From assembly GCA_024509875.1 (NCBI GenBank), contig JAMPIV010009898.1, forward strand, positions 186,001 through 250,000: DNA of 64,000 nt. The letters are read 5' to 3'. Positions 1 through 13,700 of the stretch are shown piece after piece. Positions within the stretch are counted from its first letter, which is position 1. Each line of letters opens with the position of its first letter. The position numbers and the translations under genes are program-made. The notes below the pieces were generated by a model. The model was not told the origin of the DNA and did not search any database. It was given only the letters and a program-made list of their open reading frames with translations. The stretch comes from Oreohelix idahoensis (Eukaryota > Mollusca > Gastropoda > Stylommatophora > Oreohelicidae).

Positions 1-240
1 TCAAAGCATGGACTGAGAATCTGACAGAATGACTGCCTTTGTTACTGAAGTTTCAGTTAGCCACCTTAAGGCAGCAGTAGATGCCTCTACCTTCATTCTC
101 ATGCTGGAAGTTGTTATTTTATACACCCCGCTATGTTCTGCGACGATTCTGCCCTTGACCTTAGCACAGAATCCCCAACCTGATTTCTCACCACGGATCA
201 CAGACCCATCATTATCCCCGGCATGATAAAAGTATATGAG
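1..240 (-). pseudogene. Fragment of non-LTR retrotransposon RNase H domain
   Basis: Minus-strand frame reads DGSVIRGEKSGWGF, EASTAALRWL and VILSDSQSML: three of the catalytic acidic positions of an RNase H1 fold (D, E, D). The same family recurs at 34343-34997. It is cut by the window edge. Confidence 0.65.
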
Positions 241-469
241 ACTATATAAGTATGCACTCAATGATAACAGGTAAACTTTTATAAGATTATAGAATTACCA
301 TGCTTTAGAAGTGTTTAACTTCATCTGTCATTTTAGTGCAATCAAATCTCAATTAAAAAAACCAGAAGTAAAGTCAGATGTAATTTAATCTACAATATAA
401 TTTAACTTTCACTGAACCTTTTTAAGCATATGTATAAATTAAGTCCAGTTTTAAACTGCTGAAGCACAT

Positions 470-727
470 CATGCCCCTTATAGTTCCTTGGGGTCTCTGA
501 AGAGACAAAGATGGAATAAGGCTACAGCTCCTTCGGGCATGTCAGACGAGGTGATTAATATGAGGTTGCACATCGGGTTGGCAACCTCATCATGTAAAAC
601 AAATGGTCACAGAAACCATTGCTACAAGAGCACATGAATACTTTGTGGTTTCCTGCAAGGGGAACAGTTGCAGGTCGTGGTTTCATGCTCCATTAGGAGC
701 ATAAAGGAAAATGATGATGATGATGTA
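470..727 (+). repeat. Family A dispersed repeat (~250 bp, GAT-tailed), full copy
   Basis: Shares a long colinear sequence with 9660-9893 and 53925-54175: GGGGTCTCTGA-AGAGAC, GGCAACCTCATCA-GT, TTTCCTGCAAGGGGA, and a tail of ATGATGATG. Probable short retroposon; no clear Pol III box was seen. Inverted copies lie at 2640-2830, 17060-17240 and 31330-31540, with partial copies at 50960-51070 and 52170-52253. Confidence 0.7.
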
Positions 728-992
728 GCAGATCACAAACAGATTTTTTCCCATGAACGAAGCTACCTCCAAAACTGAGACAATAGGTCAGAACCATGTG
801 TGCTATCATTTTGGTTTTGTTTTAAAACGGCACTACCAAATACTATACAGAAGTACACTCAAAAGAAACAAAAAATATTGCACCACACTGAAAAGTTTTA
901 GTTACTTGCAAATTGGCATACAAGATCTGTTGAGCCCCGAGCTTCAGTAATGATGACTTTATGCCAGGGTCCATTTTCAAATGTCCATGTAA

Positions 993-1268
993 AAAAAAAA
1001 ATAAAGGATCCCGTTACACGCCCATTGGGCATATTGGGAATATGGTGTTAGGCCCATATTTTCTTGAACATCAGCACACTAGGGGTGATGTGGTCAGCAT
1101 CACGCCGGCCGCCTTAACCTTCCCAGAAGTTGCTCTGGTACCCAGTTGGGGCTGGGTCGACCCAGAAGCCGTTTGCAGCCTAAAAAAATCCCACCTCATC
1201 TGGGGATCGAATCATAGACTACTGAGCTAGGTAGCCAGTGCACTAACCACTATGCTACCGTGGCTCCC
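993..1268 (-). mobile_element. tRNA-derived SINE, full length
   Basis: Inverse copy of the SINE at 10928-11191, with Pol III A box (TAGCATAGTGG) and a B box mutated to GATTCGATCCC. Flanked by a 13-bp TSD AATGTCCATGTAA at 980-992 and 1269-1281. The head resembles a tRNA; the body has a hairpin around AATATGG...CCATATT; the 3' end is GGGATCCTTTA then T-rich. Confidence 0.88.
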
Positions 1269-1639
1269 AATGTCCATGTAAGGCATAAACAAAACCAAGA
1301 TACAGATATTAAAAATATCATCAGACAATCACCTGTGGTTTCTGACAAAGCCCTCGCACTCTGGACATAAAACATGACTTAAAACAACTTTTTAAACTGA
1401 TAACTCAGACCTTAAGGTCTTTTATATTTGGACATACGCCCTAATATAACTGACTAGGTTGAACGGAACGTGCCTCACCAAAACGAGGCAAAAGTTTTTT
1501 TTTTTTTAAAGTACTTAAAACAACGTAACATACCTGCTGGTAGACACAGCCTAACAGGAGAGCTTAGATGAGTTAATGGAAGGCATATGCTCTATAGGCA
1601 GCATTAAAAGACAAATAACCTAGAATATAAAACACTTAC

Positions 1640-1724
1640 CGTCATCATCATGGTCATTCACTGCTACTAGCTGTGAAGTGGAAGGAACTCTGGGCATAGC
1701 ATTTTCTAGGTCCCTGTACTGGTT
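1640..1724 (-). CDS. GOLGA5: GOLGA5 coding exon 11 (last one in window)
   Basis: 85 bp starting NQYRDLENAMPRVPSTSQL and ending in an acidic DHDDD run. Acceptor CCAAAACAG, donor GTAAGT. It precedes the membrane-anchor exon(s), which are not found in 1-1639. Confidence 0.85.
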
Positions 1725-4700
1725 CTGTTTTGGGGCAGAATATTTAGACATAGTTACAAACACAGGACACGGAACCAAGTCTGCAAATACTACAGGCTTT
1801 CTTTTTCTCTTCAATCCTACTAATTACATTCAGCGAATCTTACAGGAAAAATACTGACCAAAAAAAATGCAAAATAGCTGGGGAAATATACAAGTGTGCA
1901 CAAAGACAAATAACAAGAAATTACTTAAATAAACTGCCATGCAAACAAAGATGGATCGTGGTATTTTCTAGCCATTAAGAAGAAATGTTCAATAAGCTTA
2001 CAGAATGGTGTCTCCCTTGAATGGGTTTGGAATTCTGAATGAAATTACTATTCTAACTGCCACCACGATCTAGAATCTTATGTTAAAAGAGAAACATGCG
2101 GAGAATCTTATGAACATCAGTAACATGTTAGCATTTAAGAGACTGCTATCAAACAAAACAGATTTCAAAAACCTTTGTAATGGGGCAAAAAAAAAATATT
2201 AAAGGACAAAATGTAGCATAAAGCGTTGTATATTTGAAGACCAATTGTCTGAGATATCAATGAATAGTGAATTTAACAGGTGGCACCATAATAATTTTTC
2301 TAAACAGGCCAGCACTTTCAAAAGCATATTAAAAGTATCTATGACAATTTTTGACAAACATAATTAGCACCAACTGATAGCAGAGAATCTGAAAGTTCAT
2401 ATAATATAAAGGTCTAAAAAAATCACCAAAACAAAAAAATTAAAACCTTTTTTTGCCTTTTTCTTGAAATCAGATATGCTGACATGTTACATAGTTTGCC
2501 ATAACATGCCATACATTGCACAGAACGTGCATTACTGTGTTAAAATTTGTGCAGCGTCTTTTATTTTTGAAAATGATGACTTTTACATTATCTTTCATTC
2601 ACTCATTCCCTGTTCATTCTTCACTTCTAATGAAGCATGTAATGCATAAAGCATTCATGTACTCTTGCAGCTGTGGTATCTGTAGCAATTTGTTTTACAG
2701 GACCAGGTTGCCAGCTCCCTGTATAACTTCATATTAGTTGCCACTTATGGCATGCCTGACGGAGCAGAAGTGCCATTCGTTCATTGCCGCCTCAAAGATC
2801 CTCAGGAACTACATCTTAAAGTGGTCTCATTTTTGTTTCAGTGATACACTGTTCCCATTGCTCCCCTGCTGCATTTCATACATACAGCTCCTGCCTGCAT
2901 TACTTACGTCTTCTTCACCGTTCACCTTCAGACTTCCACATTAATGACTCTAATACAGGCAGTAGTCAGCTCAAGCTTCCTGATGTCTCCAAACAGTTTT
3001 TCGTGGAGTGAGGTAGGTGGTTGCCCCATGCTACTGTTCTTTGCTGTATGTTGGGCAGGACTGCAGCAGGTGTTCGGCTGTCCTCTGGCTGGTGCCGCAG
3101 GTACAGAGATCTGTTGTACCAATTCTGTATCTGTGGTATAGATAATATCTCAATCTGTTGTGCCCAGTGCGTAGCTGAAAAATGGTGACCTGGTCTCGCC
3201 TAGATAGTTGATGATTTGCATCATTTTTTAAATGGCCTGGGTTTTCTGTTGCCCATTTGGACTTGAATGTGGCTTTTATAGTAGTTTTTGCCATTTCACA
3301 AGTTGTCCCTATATCATACTGTTGTAGAGCTCCTCCTTCCTTAGTCAGTTTGTCTGCCTCCTCATTGCTAGGTATGTTGCATAGGGCTGGTATCCATGCA
3401 CTACTCACTTGACCACAGCTGCAGCAAGCTTAAAATGTCCATATTTACTTTCATTAAAATCACTACACTGTAGGAATAAAAATAAAATGGTCATGGCCAG
3501 AGTCAGGAACAAAAAAAGTCACTGCAAATATAAAATGCAAATAATGTCTTTACATGAATATATGATAGAACACAAAAGGTTTTTTTTTACAAGAATGAAG
3601 AATAATAAGGCTACTACAAGAATTTTAAAACCAGTCACTGCAAGAATGAAGTGACAAACACATTGCTGCAAAGGGCCACACACAAAAACACACCAAAAAA
3701 CCCACCAACAAACACAAGTATTACAGACTGAAAAATATCAAGTTCATTGTAAGGAACAAAATGGTAACTTCAAGAATAATACACTGCCAAAGAGAATATG
3801 GAGAAGAACAGCAAAAACAAAGCCAAGGCAACTATGATCTCATGCAGACAGCTGAAAAACAAAAGAGAAATCACTATAAGCAACAGTTGCTGCCCCATTT
3901 CCATATGGAATGAAATGGAGTGGTGGTCATGAAGAGGTCACAAATAATGTTTAGTGAAGATATAAATAATGTTTAGTGAAGATATAAATAATGTTTAGTG
4001 AAAATGTTTATTTCAACTTGAACACACAATTTTGGATGAATGATTTACCTCCAGCCTTTCTAGCTGTAGAACAAGAGAGTTCTTCTCTGTGCTCAATGCC
4101 TCCAGGACAGTTTGTTTCTGTATCAGGCTTTCTGTAAGGGACCGCACTCGAGATTCAAGCTCACTTTCTGTACTGTTGCTCATACTTTTGGTCATCAACT
4201 GTTGGACATGTATGAAGTTGGTACACGTCAGACTTTTTAGTTTAAAAAAAAAAACAACTCAGCATGTTACATTCAACACCCATACATATGTCTTGGTATT
4301 AATACAGACAGCTAGTGATATCAAAACATGATTGCAAAAGGAAAGTGTAGCTTTCCGAGCATTGGAAAATATATGGAAATCAAAAGAAACCAAGTCCAAC
4401 ACAAATCAAATGTCAAGGCAGTCCTAATGCTAGGCCCTGAAACATAAAGAACAACTTACTTACTTACTTGGTCGTTCCCCTTCTACTGTGAGGTGTAGAG
4501 GTTTGGAAGAGAGAGCGCCAGACTATCCTAGCGGCTGTCTTCCTCCTGGCCTGGTTCCATTCTAGTCCTCGGTCCTTCAAAGATTGTCTAATGTTGTCCT
4601 CCCAGCGGACTCTGGGTCGTCCTGGAGGTCTGGATCCCTGGCTCTTAGTTTCCCATGCTTGTCGTGGTAGCCAATCTTCTCCCATTCTGCAGACATGGCC

Positions 4701-7700
4701 AAACCATCTTAGTTGGGACTATTCTACTTGGGTCTGCAGGGGGTGGGATTTTAGGCCTTGATGTATCGTCTGGTTGTGGACCATGTCTCTTCTTGTTACT
4801 TCAACCACCTTCCTCAAATACCTCATTTCTGAGGTCTGGATCTGGCTTTTGTGGGTTGTAGCCATTGCCCATGACTAGCATCCATACATCAAGACTGGGA
4901 CATAGGTGGAGCAGTATACAGCCATAAAGAACAACAAAAACAACAATCAGTAAGTTACAGACTTTCATAAATGGGTGCTGGCGTAGAACAGAAGGACTGA
5001 TATGGTAAGACAAGATCACCAAAGTGGAACTGATGACAAGAAGCAGACAAGTGCCAGTGGAACAAGAGATAAGAAGAATATGCTGGCAATGGATAGGACA
5101 CACAATAAGGAAACCTGCTGATAGCATTTTAAGGCAGTCCTTGTTCTGGAATCCCTAGGGTAAGAGAGGTAGAGGGAAACTGAAAAACACAAGGGGAAAG
5201 AGAACGGGAGATAGAAATGAAAGAGATGAAGAAGACAATCTTGAGCAGGACAGGATGATCTGGCATGAGCTTGTTGAAGACCTGTGCTCCTGGAGGAGCT
5301 GAAGGGTAATGAATGTATAATTAATGAATGTCACACTCATCATCATGAGCCATACAAGGTGTACTTACAATTGTAATGAATGTATAATTAATGAATGTCA
5401 CATTCATTACCATGAGCCATACAAGAAGTACTTACAATTGTAATGAATGTATAATTAATGAATGTCACATTCATTACCATGAGCCATACAAGAAGTACTC
5501 ATAACTGTAATGAAGATGTATAATTAATGAATGTCACACTCATCACCATGAGCCATACAAGATGTTCTTACAATTGTAATGAATGTATAATTAATGAATA
5601 TCACACTCATTACCATGAGCCATACAAGATGTACTTACAATTGTAATGAATATATAATTAATGAATATCACATTCATTACCATGAGCCATACAAGATGTA
5701 CTTACAATTGTAATGAATGTATAATTAATGAATATCACACTCATTACCATGAGCCATACAAGAAGTACTCACAACTGTAATGAATGTATAATTAATGAAT
5801 GTCACACTCATCACTATGAGCCATACAAGATGTACTTACAATTGTAATGAATGTATAATTAATGAATATCACACTCATTACCATGAGCCATACAAGATGT
5901 ACTTACAATTGTAATGAATGTATAATTAATGAAAGTCACATTCATTACCATGAGCCATACAAGAAGTACTCACAACTGTAATGAAGATGTATAATTAATG
6001 AATATCACACTCATTACCATGAGCCATACAAGATGGACTTACATCTGTGATGAATGTATAATTAATGAATGCCGCATTTATTACCATATGCCATGTAAGA
6101 TGTACTCACAATTGTAATGAATGTATAATTAACGAATGCTGCATTCATTACTATGAGCCATACAAGCACTCACAACTGTAATGAAGATGTATAATTAATG
6201 AATCTCAAACTCATTACCATGAGCCATACAAGATGTACTTACAAATGTGATGAATGTATAATTAATGAATGTCGCATTTATTACCATGAGCCATACACGA
6301 TGTACTCACACTTGTAATGAATGTACAATTAATGAATGTCACATTCATTACATGATCTATACAAGATGTACTTACAATTGTTAAAATAATTTGCTTTCTG
6401 GGTTGATAGATATTCTGGCACGGCAAATGTAATGTATTTCCAGATTTTCATCAGTCGATCTCTCAAAATATATGCTACAGACTGCAGCTCTCTTGAATAT
6501 CTTGTCCTGGGCACATGTCCTATTTATTTTTCATATGGTTCCCATTTTTTTCTTTATGTCAGTCTCAAAATGTTACCTACAATGTTAAATAGTTTTCCTC
6601 CTTCCCCGTATTTTCACATTAAGAATTCACTGGTGATATAAATAAACTGAACTTCAGAGCCCCTCATTATGTCAGTTCCAAATTTTACATGCATCTAGTT
6701 TTCAGTTTATTCTTGGTTAATCCTGTTCCCCAGTTCTGTGTTCCTTTTTATTTTTTTGTTTTCTTCTCTCCTTAAATATCTGCTGGCAAAGGTCTGGGAT
6801 CCTGATATTTTTTAAGTTTGTCTCACCTTTACTAGCTAATGAAACAGTGCCTTGAAATCTGAGGTTTTCCATATTTAATCTTAATGTTTATAAAATTCCA
6901 CCAAGCCTCACTTCTACTATAAAAACAGTTTGTGAGTTGATTAAACAACAATCAAAGAATGGGGAAAAAAAGGGAACCCAGAAACAGAAGCTCAATGATT
7001 TACCAGTATTTAAAAAAAAAAAAAGCTTTCACTTAAAATCAGCAAAATTAATATACCTGATTCCTCAGCTTCTCAATTTCTGCCTCTCTGTCATTAATTC
7101 GTATCTGGAATGCAGTCTTCTGCTTGTGGAGTTCCTCCAGTGTGTACTGAAGCTCCTGGGAAAGAATGAAACAATCATTTGATGTCACCCAAAGTTATTC
7201 TTGATTCTAAAAATCTGTGAAACATTTTGTTTTTTAATTTTTGTTTTAAAATTAAAATTGGTCAATATCAGTTACATAACAAAATGCAAATATATGATAC
7301 CAGGCTTCACCATGACATGAAAACAAGAGCAGATGACATACTTAAGAGAAATAAAATAGCAAATCAAGGATAGGACAACAGAGGTTAAAGCAATAATCAA
7401 AAATATATTCACAGAAAAGTGGCAAGGAAAATATCTATCTATCAGATAAAAACAGAAGCATGCTACTCATTACTGCTGGGTGACAATTAACATGTAGAGA
7501 AATGGCCACTACTGACTGAAGTATTATTATGTTAAAAACCAGATATATGCCCCCCAGTCCAACTGTATCCTAAAAAATCCTGCACTTATAATGGGACTTA
7601 AATCTCAGAGATAACAAACCTGTCTTTGCTTCAAGAGCTCCAGTTCAGTATCCTCTCTCTTTCTCTTTTCCTCCCTGAGAGAGTCCTCCAGCGATGAGAT

Positions 7701-10700
7701 CATCTCTTGGGCAGTATCACTTTCTTGCTGTAGCTGATTCTCAACATCCTACAATTTATTTTAAAAATTTATTAGCAGTAACAATGTCCGAATATAATAA
7801 ACACAGTGAAGCTGTGTCATCCTCACGAGTCCTTCTCTTCTTCTCTCAAACATCATCAACCTCATTATCATCCAACCTCTGCCTTTCCCGTGGAAACAAA
7901 GGGCGGCTTCTGCTATTAGTTATTTATTTTTAATTTTGGGCTAACTTCTTCAGTTCTGTCTATGAGTTCTCACTTGCTTTGGCTTCCTCTTCTATAGTTC
8001 TTCTCCAGGTTCTCTTTGGCCACCCCACATTTCTCTTTCCATGTGGATTATAGCCAAAAGGCATATCTGATTATACTGATTAGCTGTTTCCTGAAGTTTA
8101 AGTCCTGCCCATTTCCCTTTTCTCGAGTGTTTCCTGATTCTCTTCCATGGTTGTACTTTGTTATTAAATCTGGCCATCTAACATAGAGGAATGTGATGTA
8201 GTTATACGATGGCATCTTTAAGATGCCAGCTACATCTATGTGAGAATTTATCTGCATGATAACAGTGACAATGTATAAATATCACAGAAGTTATTCTTCT
8301 TCTTCTTCATCGTTCGATCTCAAATAACTCAATCCATCTCTTATAAAGCTGGCAGTCTGTCTCAGGCTTCTCTCATCACTATACAGTTTCTCCCTCAGCT
8401 GGGTTGGAGAAGGTCATGCTGTCACCCTGCTCCTCTCAAAGCAGCTGACAGTTTTGGACTACGTGTTCTACTGTTTGTTTGTTCCCCCCTACACGGGCAC
8501 GTATCTGTCTGTCCGATTTTCAATGTACATAAGTTTTTTAAATATGTTGTTGATTTGAGATTTCAGTTAAAGACAGTAACATAACTTCTAACATGTTCAA
8601 CAAAAGAGTTACATTACATTCATTACCTCTCAGCTCCCTGGGGAGTACAAGCCTTCAACAAAATCATATCAAGCCTTCCTGTCCTGTGCCATCCGTTCCA
8701 GGTCTTTCCACCCAGGCATTACAAAAATCCCTTTCATGTCTGCATCCTATTCCTTTCTCCATGTGCTTTTAAAAAGGTCTACCTTTATTTCTCTTCTCCT
8801 GGGGGTTCCAGAACAAGCACTACCTTGTAATGCTATTGACTAGTTTCCTAAATGTGTGTCCTATTCAGTACCAGAGTCTTCTCCTCACCACTTATTCCAC
8901 TGGTAACTTTGATCGAGTTTGGTGAATGGACATAACAGATAAATGAGCAGCCTCCCACCACAGGATGGGAAGAAGTCAACAAGAAAACTGTTGGAAAAAC
9001 ATCAAAGATAAAAATCTATGGAGAGAGAAGATCATCTAGGTTTTATAGCATAACATTTGATGATGAATTATTACTATTCTTGATACCTCTCAACAGGGGC
9101 CAACTGGCTGTGATCTGAGCCCCTGGGCAATAAGGTTCATTGGTCCCTACCCACCCATCCAATTGATTAAGTTATATGGAGGTTAAGGAAGAGTGGGCCC
9201 TCCTAGGCTGTGGGTCCTCAGGCACTGCCTGAATGCCTGACTGTTTAGTCCGCCCCTGCCCCTATGTGACAAACAATGTGTTCTAAATTCTTAGTAACAG
9301 TAACATAACTTAAGTAACATTCACCCATGTGATAATGACATACTTGTAGTTCCACACGCACATTTTCCACAGTGAGTTTACTCTGTTGCAGCTCCTCTCT
9401 TATCATGTCCCTCTCTTGTCTCAGTGATTCATGCTCTAACACGGACACACCACCAACATCCCCTGATGGACTTGACCCATCTCTCATGCTGGCTATCAGT
9501 TTCTCTTTGGACTTAAAAAAATATGATTATACTGTGGAATGAACAAATCAACCAATCTGTTTGACTTCATCTACAATCTACATTATCACAATACAATGAA
9601 GCATTCACCACATGCTAATTAATTTCTCACTAAATACTAACTGCTATTCTAAAAGATAAGGCCCCGTACAGTTTCTAGGGGTCTCTGATGAGACTAAGAA
9701 ACAATAGGGCTAATGCCCCCTCAGGCATGCAGTACAAGGCGACTAATATGAAGTTGTGCATAGGGCTGGCAACCTCATCACGTAAAACAAATTTCCACAT
9801 AAACCACGGCTGCAGGAGCATGTCAGTGCTTTATTCAGGCTTCCTGCAAGTGGACTGGCTGCAGTAGTGGCTAAATGATGATGATGATTCTAGTTGCAAC
9901 ATCAAAAGCAAGCACATTTAAATTAACTTATGGACTCAAATCCTGGCACTTAAAGATTAAATATCTGGAAATCATATCTCATAACTCTGACCTAATTAAA
10001 TGACCACACAAGGACAGAAACAGAAGAAATCTGCACATTGCAATACCTGTAATATACGAGCTGCTTTCTCTTTGTATTCCGATAGTTCTTTCCTTGCAGA
10101 TTCCGCACCAATTTTTGCTGCTTTCAGCTGACTTGTTAGTTCAGTGAGCTTGACTGCATTGACAAAAGAGACTAGTCATAAATGGTTATTTACTTTATGC
10201 TTTGTTTCTGTGCATAAGACGATTGTAAACTGTACTACTAGCAGATACCTTCTGTACTACCTCTGAATCAAACATCGGCTGATCAATCAATCAATCAATG
10301 TTCCTGGGTACTTAGGCCTGGAACAGCATGCTTCCATTCATCTGGTTTTAACAAATGTATATTCTATCTTTCAGGTCTAATGTAATATATATTCTTCCGG
10401 CACAAGTTAGGTTTCTAAATCAGACATCAGCTGATCAATCAATCAATCAATGTTCCTGGGTACTTAGGCCTGGAACAGCATGCTTCCATTCATCTGGTTT
10501 TAACAAATGTACATTCTATCTTTCAGGTCTGATGTAATATATATTCTTCCGGCACAAGTTAGGTTTCTAAATCAAACATCAGTACCACTCAGTTCCCCAT
10601 GGAGCACAGGCCTGCAATAAAAAACTTCAAAGCCCTCATGTTCTGTGCCGTCTGCTCAAAGTCAGTTCATGTCTTCTTTATCCCTTTCATTTCTGTCATG

Positions 10701-13700
10701 TTCTCTCCTCAATGTAATTTTTCAGTCTCTCTCTATCTCTTACCCTAAGAACTCCAGAACAAAGACTGCCTTGTAATGCTATCAATGGTCTTCCTCAATG
10801 TGTGTCATATCCATTGCCAGTATCTTCTTCTCAGCTCCTGTTCCACAGGTAATTGCCAGGTTCTTGTCATCAGTTCCCCGTTGGTGATCTTCTCATACTA
10901 TTTCAATCATTCTACTCTATGTACACAGGAGCCGCAGTAGCATAGTGGTTAGTGCACTGGCTTCATAGCTCAGTGGTCTATGGTTCGATCCCCAGATGAA
11001 GTGGGATTTTTTTAGGCCGCAAACGGCTCCTGGGTCGACCCAGCCCCAACTGGGTACCAGAGTAACTCTGGGAAGGTTAAGGCGGCCAGCGTGATGTTGA
11101 CCACGTCACCCCTAGTGTGCCGATGGTCAAGAAAATATGGGCCTAACACCATATTCCCAATATGCCTCAATGGGCGTGTAACGGGATCCTTTACTCTATG
11201 TACACACCCATTTACGAAAGCTTGTAACTTCTTGATAATTAAAAAAAAAATTTTTTTTTTCCTCCATTTTTCACAGCCATACAATAGGCTGACATGACAC
11301 TGAAGATTCTGATTTTGGTGCTGGACTTGATTTCTTCTGGATCACATATTTAAACTCCAGACACTAGCGTTAATCATTCGCTCCTTGGTAAAAACTGATA
11401 CAAGGTTGGAGGTAAAGCATTCATTCATAATTGTGCATTCAAGTTTAAGCAAACATCTATTCCTTAATTTGAAATAACAGTTGATAACTATATGCCACAA
11501 TAGGTATTTTCCTTTCTTGTGACCAGGACATTTTTATCAAATACTATTACAAACCCAATGCCCACAAATTTTTCCTCAATGCTACTCTGGATTTGTGTAA
11601 GAAAAGTTCATTCAAATATATTCAGCTTCTGTTTAACTATGTTGCTTATATTTACAGGAAGTCTACAATAAAGAATGTCTAAATGATGACTGTAAATATA
11701 AATTAAATATCACACCTTTTTCATCAACTGCTTTCTTCTGGGTTAGCTTCAGTGCTTCAGCCATTGACTGCTGCTCCTGCTCAAGTCGACTTTGTCTTTC
11801 CACAGTTTCTTGCTGAAAAAAAAAACAACAACAAACAAAACATCAATAAATGTAGCTTTGCTTAACAGACAATAAACTAAGTGGAGCTACAAAACATTTA
11901 ATCTTAAAAAAATTATTTAAAAAAACAACAACTCTGAAACATCAAGTAAAAAAATTGAAATATCAGTATGCAAGATCATTTCATCAGACACACTCATTTA
12001 AAATGCGAACCTGCAACTGTCTGTAAGCAGCCTGCTCTCTCAAAAGTGCAGCTTCAACCTCTCTCAGCTTGTCCTTCTGCGAGTCCAAAGCTTGGCTATG
12101 AAGACCACTTGAGTCAGAGTGGTCTCTTAATATTCTGCAATGTAAGTGGCGTTAAAAAACAAAGCTTTTGAAATCAGTTTATAAATATTTTAAAAACATT
12201 TTGCCATTTTCTAGCTGTTCCTTCTTCTTCTTTCTTTGATCATTAACCGCCAAAGCAGTCAGTGGCCATCACGCCCGGTGGCATCTTGTAGGGCAGCAAC
12301 GAATTGATTCCACTTTGCTCGGTCGGTGGCCATCCTTCTTACAGCGCCCCAACTCTGGTTTATTCTTTGCGCCCCAACTTTGGTTCATTCTTTGCATCTC
12401 GGCTTCCACAGTTCTCCATCAAGTTGTTTTTGGTCTGCCTCTCTTTCGCTTTCCCTTGGGGGTCCAAAGCATAGCTGTTCTTGTGATGGTATCAGGGTCC
12501 CTTCTGAGGACGTGGCCAACCCAACTCCAGCGTCTGCCAGCTATGATGGTGTGCATGTCCTCCTGGTTACTCAAAATATGTAGTTCTTGGTTGCTGATGG
12601 TGTTTGGCCAAAAGATTCGGAGAATTTTCCTTAGGCTTATCAACATCCTATAGTTTAATCTATCATCCTACACATCTTACAGTCTGGATCATCGTACAAT
12701 ATTTCATTTTAAAGTGACAAATCCTTCTTATCAACTAGTAACCCCAAAAACTTTGAACACGTTTTTTTTCACCAAAACAAGCTGGTGGAGATGGAATAAA
12801 GCACTACTACGGCAATGAGTGGTTATCTTTAGGCAAAAACAAAACTTCACCAGAAAGCAATGTAAAGAAAAATTAAATATTAAAACGCAGTTAAATTTAA
12901 AATGTTAGGATCACAGGCTAATATGTCACTGATATTAATTAAGAACTGAACGTGGCAAGCATAAACATACCGTTATTTATTTCCTTTTTTTTTTTTTTTT
13001 TTTAGCTTTCTGCAGCTGGTCTATGTAGGAAGCCTGCATCAAAGCCCTTGTGATGATACAGCAGTGAAGTAACTTATTACAAGATGGGGTCACCAACCCC
13101 ATGCACAGCTATTTACCACATTTTAAACAATTTTTTTTCAAAGGCACTGTAAATATATAAATGATTGCATTTCTGTGCAAAATATCAACAACGAAAACTT
13201 GAATGGAAGTTTCTCCGGCTATTTCAATAACTTATCACAGTATTCTAAATCTAACAGACTAGAAAGCCCACCTTTCTCTTTCCAGTTTGACATTTTCCAG
13301 GGTTTTCTCTTTAGACAGAACCTTCTTGTCAGCTTCTTCAAGACGAACTCGCAAAACAGCCAGCTGTGCATCTTTAGCTTTCAGAGCCTCAGTCAGGTCA
13401 GATTCTCTGGCTTGCAATTCTCTAATCAGCTGCTCATGCATTGAGGCAGAGTTGGTATGGTTTTTCACTTTATCCCTGACCCTCAGAAGTTCTGTGAGAA
13501 ATATATTCACATTAAAACAACTGGAAAGTAAAAGGACTATATAAATGTAATTTCAAACAACTGTAGTTGTATGTATTGATGTTAATCTATCATCACTATA
13601 GCAAAGAAAAATTTCAAATTGAGTTAATAGCAGGGCATTGGAGCGGAGCCCGGAGCAGTAGGTTTTTGCCCAGAGCTGGAGCAAAGTCTGGGAGAGAGAG

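Noticed and set aside
1..1639. GOLGA5 C-terminal membrane-anchor exon
   Set aside because: The expected hydrophobic segment with a conserved RLGIFLRRYP-like block is not present on the minus strand here, so it must lie outside the window.
10928..11000. tRNA gene
   Set aside because: A and B boxes are perfect, but no cloverleaf or CCA-ready acceptor is formed, and the sequence continues into a repeated body with a TSD; it is a SINE head.
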